From Dehalococcoidia bacterium (GTDB lineage: Bacteria; Chloroflexota; Dehalococcoidia; Lucifugimonadales; Lucifugimonadaceae): DNA of 6,757 bases. The stretch lies in contig JANQEF010000235.1 in the NCBI GenBank assembly GCA_028278465.1, positions 1-6,757 of the forward strand, in the 5' to 3' direction. Shown here piece after piece: positions 1 through 3,954 of the stretch. Position 1 is the stretch's first letter. Each line of letters opens with the position of its first letter. The notes beneath the pieces are model-generated. The model made no database searches and was not told where the DNA came from. It was given only the letters and a program-made list of their open reading frames with translations. Made by a program: the position numbers and the translations under genes.

Positions 1-2
1 GC

Positions 3-821
3 TTCGCCAACTTCGACGCCGGCGTGCTCAACAACGAGCCGTTCAACATCGGCAGACGCCTGCTGCTGGCATCGGACGACGACCGCAATCCTCGTGAGCC
101 CGACAAGGCGGACCGTGCGGTGGTGATGATCGATCCGTTCCCGAACAGGGTCGAGTTCGAAGACGACTACAAAACGGAGATCGATCTCGTCGGCAACCTG
201 AAGGAGCTATTCGGCGCGGTGAAGGCACAGGCGAGCTTCAGGATGGAGGACATCAAGCTGGCCGCCAGTCCCGATGTTCACAGCCGGTACATGATCGCCC
301 CGCGGCGCAGGAAGACCGATAACCCTTCTCTCTTCGAGGAGAAGCCGCTGGCCAGCAGCTCGCTGGGCCACTTCGGCGGGTTCCTGTCTGACCGGTTCAG
401 GAAACACGACTTCCTGCTCGGCAGGAAGAACTGCCAGGCGTTCCTCAGGAAGCACTTCGTGGTCCGCAAAGACCACCCGCTGGTCCGCGACCACTGGAGT
501 CCCGAGCAGATCGAGGCGTTCAAGAGCCCGGTACGCGACGACTATGTGCCGATCATCCCGCTGGTCGGCAAAGCGAATCGCGAGCCCGACGTTCCCACGT
601 GGCAGACAGTCTCTCGCGACGACGTGAAGACCATCTCAAAGCTGCTGGACAAGCGCGTCAACGAAGTGGTCAAGCGCATGATCTCCGACGCGCCGGTGAA
701 TAGCCCACTGAAGATGGGCGGTCGGCTCGCCTGGAAGTTCCGCTACAAGGGCAAAACGATGAAACGGATCAGGCAGAAGCTGGAGTCAGACCTGAAGAAG
801 CACAAGCTGCTGAGAGACTGA
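3..821 (+). CDS. Patatin-like phospholipase, C-terminal part (5' end outside window)
   Basis: The reading frame is open from the left edge, so the gene starts upstream; the GTG at 24 is only an internal Val codon. The visible 273 residues fit the C-terminal part of bacterial patatin-like phospholipases, which hydrolyse acyl esters of membrane lipids with a Ser-Asp dyad. Residues 5-13 read DAGVLNNEP, matching the catalytic-Asp block usually written DGG/DGA-V-x-N-N-E-P; the Asp codon is at 15-17. The hydrophobic strand AVVMIDPFP follows at residues 39-47. A second block, SLGHFGGFLS (about 120-129) followed by HDFLLGRKNCQAFLRKHF, resembles the conserved C-terminal segment of the long patatin subfamily. 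The nucleophile elbow GxSxG must lie outside the window. The last 40 residues are very basic, which could favour membrane contact (inference). The odd point is Ala in place of the first Gly after the Asp. The gene ends 38 nt before the convergent lipoprotein gene. The family call is fairly secure; the substrate is unknown. Confidence 0.8.
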   Translation, partial: FANFDAGVLNNEPFNIGRRLLLASDDDRNPREPDKADRAVVMIDPFPNRVEFEDDYKTEIDLVGNLKELFGAVKAQASFRMEDIKLAASPDVHSRYMIAPRRRKTDNPSLFEEKPLASSSLGHFGGFLSDRFRKHDFLLGRKNCQAFLRKHFVVRKDHPLVRDHWSPEQIEAFKSPVRDDYVPIIPLVGKANREPDVPTWQTVSRDDVKTISKLLDKRVNEVVKRMISDAPVNSPLKMGGRLAWKFRYKGKTMKRIRQKLESDLKKHKLLRD

Positions 822-859
822 GCTATCGGCCAGCGAGCCGGCGTCGGGTTGCTTTCGAC

Positions 860-1363
860 TCACCCCGCCGTCGGCAGATCAGCGCAGGCGGCGAAGGTGT
901 TGAACGAGTCGTCGTCCGTGTTCACTACCAGTGTCCGGTCGCCCACCAGCAGGTCGTCGAACGGCAGGTCACGCACCTCCCGGCGCAGGATCCCGCCGAT
1001 CGCCAGGTCCAGCGACTCCTCGAACCCCTCCGGGTTCGGGCACATGCCGCGCCTGACCGTCACCGTCTGCGCCGCAACGCCCGGACTCAGCCTGATCTCC
1101 ACCTCGGTGAAGTCGTTCTTGCGGGTGAACACCGCCGTGCCAGTCTGCGGGCTGCCGTTGATCGAGAGATGCACCTCGAACTCCTGCACCTCGCCCTCGA
1201 ACGACGTCACTATCGGCTGAGGCGTCGCCGTCGGGTTCGGAACGGGATCGGTCAGCACGATGCCCGTGGGCGTGGGAGTTGCTGAGCTGCCGCCTGAACA
1301 CGCCGCGGTTCCCAGAACCAGGCAAAACAGAACGACTAGACCCGAACGCAATCGAACCGTCAT
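860..1363 (-). CDS. Small secreted lipoprotein with Cu/Zn-SOD-like (CHRD-like) domain
   Basis: This encodes 167 residues from the ATG at 1361-1363. A TTG at 1387 in the same frame would add 8 residues, but it overlaps the upstream gene and lengthens the basic N-terminus for no gain. Residues 1-21 are a signal peptide (basic MTVRLR, then a hydrophobic core) ending in a lipobox-like GTAAC, so Cys22 is probably lipidated. A low-complexity Ser/Thr/Pro linker (23-50) precedes a beta-rich domain (about 55-165). Within it, G106-M-C108-P and A159-C160-A-D-L recall the 'GTC ... ACGDI' pattern of small SOD/CHRD-like secreted proteins; C108 and C160 probably form the fold's disulfide. Only one His (H65) is present, so the copper and zinc ligands of real superoxide dismutases are absent and no enzymatic role is suggested. 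Its start lies 4 nt after the aminotransferase stop, so the two are probably cotranscribed and possibly translationally coupled. Function is unknown. Confidence 0.72.
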   Translation of the reverse strand: MTVRLRSGLVVLFCLVLGTAACSGGSSATPTPTGIVLTDPVPNPTATPQPIVTSFEGEVQEFEVHLSINGSPQTGTAVFTRKNDFTEVEIRLSPGVAAQTVTVRRGMCPNPEGFEESLDLAIGGILRREVRDLPFDDLLVGDRTLVVNTDDDSFNTFAACADLPTAG

Positions 1364-1367
1364 CCCT

Positions 1368-2552
1368 CTACTGACGCGCCTCCTCAAGCGCCTCCGCGAA
1401 ACCCTTAAGCGAGCCCTCCAGCACGCTGTCTTCGACGCAGTACGAAGCCCGGAAGTAGCCTGGCGTGCCGAACCCGACGCCCGGCACCGTTAGCACCAGC
1501 TTCGACTGCAGCAGCTGCACGAACTTCACATCGTCCGCCATCGGCGATTCCGGGAACAGGTAGAACGCTCCGTCCGGCCTGATGCAGCTGTAGCCCATCT
1601 CGGTCAGCGCGCCGTGCAGGAAATCACGCTTCTTGCGATATTCGGAAACGTCAACCGTCGCATCCTGGATTTCCGCCACTACTCGCTGCATCAGCGCCGG
1701 CGCGTTCACAAAGCCCAGCGTCCGCAGCGCAAACGTCGCCGCATCCATGAGGTCCGTCTTGCCCGGATCGGCAGGGTTGACTGCGATGTGGCCGATGCGC
1801 TCGCCCGCTAGCCCGAGGTCCTTCGAGTGCGAGGTAGCGACTATCGACCGCACGTGGTGCTTGAAGATGAACGGGAACCGGTCGTCGCTGTAGATCAGCT
1901 TCCGGTACGGCTCGTCTGAGATGAGGTAGATCTCGGTGCCGTGCTCTCGCTCAGCCTCCTGTATCGCCGCGCCGATCTCGGCGACGATCGACTCCGGGTA
2001 GATGACACCCGTCGGGTTGTTCGGCGTGTTGATGATGACCGCACGCGTGCGCGCGTTCAGGTTCTCCTTGAGCGAGGCGATGTCAGGCAGGAAGTCCGGA
2101 CCGCTCTGCGCCTCACGCACCACGCCGGTCTGGTGCTGGATGTAGAAGATGTACTCGGCGAAGTACGGGGCGATGATCACCACCTCGTCGTCCGGGTCGA
2201 GGATCGAGCGCAGGATCACGTTCAGCGCCCCGGCCGCGCCGACGGTCATCAGGATGTCTTCGCCGGTGAACGGCACGCCTGACTCGACGGCCAGCTGCTC
2301 GGCCACTGCGGCGCGGACGCCGGGGAAGCCACCGTTGGGCATGTAGCGGTGCGTGCCGGGCGCCTCTTCATCGACGATGCGCCTGAGAACGGTGTTGAAC
2401 TCGGACGGCGGCTCCAGCAGCGGGTTGCCGAGCGAGAGGTCGAAAACGTTTTCGGCGCCGTGCAGCCGCCGCAGCTCCATGCCCTCTTCGAACATCCTGC
2501 GGATCCACGAGGAGGCCTGCATCTGCTCCCGGACTTTTTCAGAGATCGCCAT
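1368..2552 (-). CDS. Class I/II pyridoxal-phosphate-dependent aminotransferase
   Basis: This 394-residue protein is full length for fold-type I aminotransferases of the aspartate aminotransferase superfamily, which move amino groups between amino acids and 2-oxo acids in the cytoplasm. The expected landmarks are in order: N-terminal substrate segment FDLSLGNP (37-44), phosphate-binding turn GAAGALN (105-111), aromatic stacking residue in APYFAEY (128-134), NTPNNPTG (175-182) with the PLP-contacting Asn179, SDEPY (212-216) with Asp213 and Tyr216, the Schiff-base lysine in SHSKDLGLAGERIG (Lys244), and the substrate-carboxylate arginine in FRASYC (Arg368). All catalytic positions look intact. 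The N-terminal pattern (SSWIRRMFEEG, then FDLSLGNP) resembles a subgroup annotated only as PLP-dependent aminotransferase, so the substrate cannot be named. The ATG at 2550-2552 is preceded by a weak GAAGG-like site about 13 nt upstream. It is the first gene of the minus-strand pair with the lipoprotein. Confidence 0.93.
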   Translation of the reverse strand: MAISEKVREQMQASSWIRRMFEEGMELRRLHGAENVFDLSLGNPLLEPPSEFNTVLRRIVDEEAPGTHRYMPNGGFPGVRAAVAEQLAVESGVPFTGEDILMTVGAAGALNVILRSILDPDDEVVIIAPYFAEYIFYIQHQTGVVREAQSGPDFLPDIASLKENLNARTRAVIINTPNNPTGVIYPESIVAEIGAAIQEAEREHGTEIYLISDEPYRKLIYSDDRFPFIFKHHVRSIVATSHSKDLGLAGERIGHIAVNPADPGKTDLMDAATFALRTLGFVNAPALMQRVVAEIQDATVDVSEYRKKRDFLHGALTEMGYSCIRPDGAFYLFPESPMADDVKFVQLLQSKLVLTVPGVGFGTPGYFRASYCVEDSVLEGSLKGFAEALEEARQ

Positions 2553-2608
2553 GTGTGGTTTGCGGCCCTTCGACGCTATTAGCCGGATGTCATCACGCCC
2601 AACCGCAG

Positions 2609-2614
2609 ATTATA
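2609..2614 (-). promoter_or_regulatory. Candidate -10 box (TATAAT) for the aminotransferase gene
   Basis: On the minus strand, 2614 to 2609 reads TATAAT, a perfect sigma-70 -10 hexamer. It would start transcription about 50 nt upstream of the aminotransferase ATG. No good -35 hexamer lies 16-18 nt further upstream, so this is a candidate only. The box sits inside an imperfect dyad: AACCG at 2601-2605 pairs with CGGTT at 2620-2624, and CCGCA at 2603-2607 pairs with TGCGG at 2615-2619. A repressor bound there would cover the box. Confidence 0.4.
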
Positions 2615-2645
2615 TGCGGCGGTTGATCCTCTCTACCGGCCGGCG

Positions 2646-2660
2646 GTGTTCCCTGAGCGA
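2646..2660. repeat. Solo end of the GTGTTCCCTGAGCG inverted-repeat element
   Basis: These 15 nt (GTGTTCCCTGAGCGA) are identical to the first 15 nt of the element at 6331-6439 and match 14 of 15 in the element at 3157-3276. No matching right arm follows nearby. It is probably a decayed or partial copy. Confidence 0.5.
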
Positions 2661-2729
2661 CGGATACCCATTTGGTGGCGCGAGTTGGTTTGTAGTCCTG
2701 ACTCCCCTTGCGGGAGAGGGAAGCAAGTC

Positions 2730-2752
2730 CTCCCTCCCAGCTTGGGAGGGAG
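2730..2752. repeat. Perfect 10-bp hairpin, loop GCT
   Basis: CTCCCTCCCA (2730-2739) pairs perfectly with TGGGAGGGAG (2743-2752) across the 3-nt loop GCT. There is no T-tract on either side, so it does not look like a standard intrinsic terminator. It belongs to the short-hairpin families of this island. Confidence 0.65.
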
Positions 2753-2765
2753 TTAGAGGGAGGGT
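2741..2765. repeat. 25-nt direct repeat, copy 1
   Basis: The 25 nt beginning CTTGGGAGGGAGTTAGAGGG match 2949-2973 at 23 of 25 positions in the same orientation. The copy overlaps the right arm of the hairpin at 2730-2752, which suggests that the hairpin plus a 3' tail was the original repeat unit. Confidence 0.65.
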
Positions 2766-2785
2766 CATCGGTGATGCCGCGACTA

Positions 2786-2810
2786 CCTTCGTCCTGAGCG
2801 GCAGCGAAGG
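2786..2810. repeat. Short hairpin CCTTCG...CGAAGG
   Basis: CCTTCG (2786-2791) pairs with CGAAGG (2805-2810). The interior CTGAGCGGCAG and the following ACCTGGGG resemble, on the opposite strand, the CCAGAG-TCCTTCGACTCCGCTCAGG side of the larger elements at 3157 and 6331. It is probably a short relative of that family. Confidence 0.5.
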
Positions 2811-2903
2811 ACCTGGGGTGGTGGGGGGCGCAACGCACCGTCAAGCTCGCTCTCCAATGGCTCGTGCCGAGTGACCGCCGATTCAGAGACAACTGCGGAT
2901 GGA

Positions 2904-2943
2904 TCGTCCCGCCCACCGGGTCCCTCGCGCAGGCTCGGGACGA
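2904..2943. repeat. 8-bp inverted repeat with 24-nt loop
   Basis: TCGTCCCG (2904-2911) is the exact reverse complement of CGGGACGA (2936-2943). The loop is GC-rich. The stem could form but has no attached terminator tract; I place it with the other island hairpins. Confidence 0.4.
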
Positions 2944-2948
2944 CGGGC

Positions 2949-2973
2949 CTTGGAAGGGAGTTAGAGGGTGGGT
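2949..2973. repeat. 25-nt direct repeat, copy 2
   Basis: This is the partner of 2741-2765 (23 of 25 identical). Here the hairpin's left arm is missing, so only the right arm and tail of the unit remain. Confidence 0.65.
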
Positions 2974-2980
2974 TCGGCCT

Positions 2981-3020
2981 CCTCCTTTCCCAGCGGGAGA
3001 GGATTGAGGTGAGGGAGAGG
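2981..3020 (-). repeat. 40-nt hairpin repeat, minus-oriented copy
   Basis: Read on the minus strand, these 40 nt match 3057-3096 on the plus strand over most of their length with one small indel. The two share the exact blocks TCTCCCTCA and TCTCCCGCTGGGA. Inside, CCTTTCCC (2984-2991) and GGGAGAGG (2995-3002) form an 8-nt stem with one mismatch around the loop AGC. Confidence 0.6.
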
Positions 3021-3056
3021 TTGTGACGCGGAGATCAACTTTTCGATACGAGTCCA

Positions 3057-3096
3057 CTTCTCCCTCATCCTGCACCTTCTCCCGCTGGGAGAAGGA
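3057..3096 (+). repeat. 40-nt hairpin repeat, plus-oriented copy
   Basis: This is the inverted partner of 2981-3020. It contains a perfect 9-bp hairpin, CCTTCTCCC (3075-3083) with GGGAGAAGG (3087-3095), loop GCT. The 12-mer CCCGCTGGGAGA (3081-3092) occurs again at 3183-3194, inside the larger inverted-repeat element. Confidence 0.62.
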
Positions 3097-3100
3097 ACGT

Positions 3101-3116
3101 CCCGGCGCGCGCCGGG
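3101..3116. repeat. Perfect 16-bp palindrome
   Basis: CCCGGCGCGCGCCGGG is fully self-complementary. It directly follows the 3057-3096 repeat and precedes a second GC-rich near-dyad (GCCCGC...GGGCG). It is probably part of the repeat island; nothing links it to a regulator. Confidence 0.55.
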
Positions 3117-3156
3117 TGCCCGCTTGTGGGCGCGCCCCTACCAGAAGACAGCCGTT

Positions 3157-3276
3157 GTGTTCCCTGAGCGGAGTCGAAGGGTCCCGCTGGGAGACGACTC
3201 GTCTTGTCAGGACTAGTCTCCGCACCAGAGATCCTTCGACTCCGCTTCGCTCCGCTTCGCTCCGCTCAGGAAACAC
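3157..3276 (+). repeat. 120-bp inverted-repeat element, copy A
   Basis: The left arm (3157-3181) opens GTGTTCCCTGAGCGGAG and continues TCGAAGGG. The right arm (3232-3276) is its reverse complement with two extra 10-nt units of the CGCTTCGCTC type inserted, and ends CTCAGGAAACAC. The roughly 50-nt interior contains TGTCAGG and CCAGAG and an inner stem GGAGAC/GTCTCC (3190-3195 with 3216-3221). The same design recurs at 6331-6439 in the same orientation. No open frame or terminal target duplication is obvious, so it is best called a small non-autonomous (MITE-like) or extragenic palindromic element. It ends 81 nt before the sigma gene. Confidence 0.75.
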
Positions 3277-3295
3277 ACCGAATCCCTCTCCCCAT

Positions 3296-3304
3296 GGAAC
3301 CTTT
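3296..3304 (+). promoter_or_regulatory. Candidate ECF-type -35 box (GGAACCTTT) upstream of the sigma gene
   Basis: GGAACCTTT resembles the GGAAC-type -35 elements recognised by many ECF sigma factors. With a 15-16-nt spacer the -10 region would fall near 3317-3323, with transcription starting near 3330, about 28 nt before the sigma start codon. The geometry suits an autoregulated operon. The -10 sequence (around CGCATTG) is not convincing by eye, so confidence is low. Confidence 0.33.
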
Positions 3305-3357
3305 CCGCGTCTCGCCGCATTGTTGTGTGTTAGACAGGTCGAAAAGAGTGCGTAGCG

Positions 3358-3954
3358 TTGGACCCGATACTCACGAAAAGTGAAGAGCGCGAGGCGATCC
3401 TGCGTTGCCAGCAGGGCGATCAGGAAGCCTTTCGTCGTGTCCTCGACTTCCACGGCGACCACCTCTACCGCGTGGCGCTGCTCATCACCCGCGATGCGTC
3501 GCTCGCTGAAGAGGCGGTGCAGGAGTCGCTGCTGGCGGCGTGGAAGAAGATCAGGTCGTTCAAGGCCGGCACCAACCTGCGAGCGTGGTTGAACAGGATC
3601 CTCATCAACTGCATCGGGATGATGCAGCGGAGGAAGCGGCTGCCGACAACGCCCGTCGAAGACGCCCTGCCACTGGCCGACACCAGAGCCGGGCCCGAGC
3701 AATCAGCGCTCAACGCCGAAACGGCAGCGATGCTGCAGTCGGCCCTTCGAACTCTGTCTGTCGAGCACAGAACCGTGCTCGTCCTTCGATTCTTCAATGA
3801 CCTTTCCCTTCCCGAGATAGCCGAATCGACCGGCTGGAGGGTCGGGACGGTTAAGTCACGGCTGCACCGCGCCACGGCGGCGCTCAGGGATGCAGTAGCC
3901 GCCAGCGAGAGCTTCGGTGAACCGGAGTTCTCAGGAGAGGAGGCGCAGTCGTGA
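3358..3954 (+). CDS. ECF-family RNA polymerase sigma factor
   Basis: This encodes 198 residues, the usual size for an extracytoplasmic-function sigma-70 protein, which directs RNA polymerase to a small regulon. Region 2 covers about residues 24-94: core-binding and -10 recognition helices with DASLAEEAVQESLLAAWKKI (47-66) and the following LRAWLNRILINC segment. A charged linker (95-123) leads to region 4 (about 124-178), whose helix-turn-helix SLPEIAESTGWRVGTVKSRL (150-169) recognises the -35 box. Regions 1.1 and 3 are absent, as expected. The start is taken as TTG at 3358: an in-frame TAG at 3331 limits the upstream choice, no ATG or GTG is available in between, and the next starts would cut into the N-terminal helix. 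A weak purine-rich site (AAAAGAG) lies about 10 nt upstream. The stop codon overlaps the next gene's GTG, tying expression to the membrane partner. The target regulon is unknown. Confidence 0.92.
   Translation: MDPILTKSEEREAILRCQQGDQEAFRRVLDFHGDHLYRVALLITRDASLAEEAVQESLLAAWKKIRSFKAGTNLRAWLNRILINCIGMMQRRKRLPTTPVEDALPLADTRAGPEQSALNAETAAMLQSALRTLSVEHRTVLVLRFFNDLSLPEIAESTGWRVGTVKSRLHRATAALRDAVAASESFGEPEFSGEEAQS
3933..3943 (+). promoter_or_regulatory. Strong Shine-Dalgarno site for the anti-sigma gene
   Basis: AGGAGAGGAGG lies inside the end of the sigma gene, 7 nt before the GTG at 3951. It fixes that GTG as the start and, with the GTGA stop/start overlap, indicates coupled translation of the two proteins. 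Confidence 0.8.

Larger units (their letters stand above)
2553..3357. other. Gene-free repeat island between divergent genes
   Basis: These 805 nt separate the divergently transcribed aminotransferase and sigma-factor genes. The frames that stay open across parts of it (including a long minus-strand frame that runs into the sigma gene) encode low-complexity Arg/Pro/Ser-rich sequence over repeats and look non-coding. The stretch holds at least five kinds of hairpin or short repeat, listed separately: a solo element end at 2646, a 10-bp hairpin at 2730, a 25-nt direct repeat at 2741 and 2949, a hairpin at 2786, an inverted pair at 2981/3057, a palindrome at 3101 and a 120-bp inverted-repeat element at 3157. 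Each end carries a candidate promoter. Confidence 0.75.

Noticed and set aside
24..821. A complete gene starting at the GTG at 24
   Set aside because: The frame is open to the left edge and the residues before it (FANFDAG) belong to the conserved patatin block, so this is a truncated gene and not a start.
2814..2829. G-quadruplex in the G-rich run
   Set aside because: Only three G-runs of three or more can be drawn without forcing, so a stable four-run structure is not supported.
2641..3276. CRISPR array
   Set aside because: The repeats are of different types, face both ways and are not regularly spaced; there are no equal-length spacers and no cas genes.
3157..3276. Insertion sequence
   Set aside because: The element has inverted arms but no transposase frame and no clear target duplication; at most it is a non-autonomous relative.
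3023..3355. Plus-strand frame of 110 codons ahead of the sigma gene
   Set aside because: It is built almost wholly from repeat sequence, including both arms of the inverted-repeat element, and has no credible start signal.
2593..3702. Long minus-strand frame of 369 codons
   Set aside because: It crosses the repeat island and the opposite strand of the sigma gene, and its product is low-complexity with repeated Ser-Arg-Pro runs from the hairpins. High GC explains the lack of stops.
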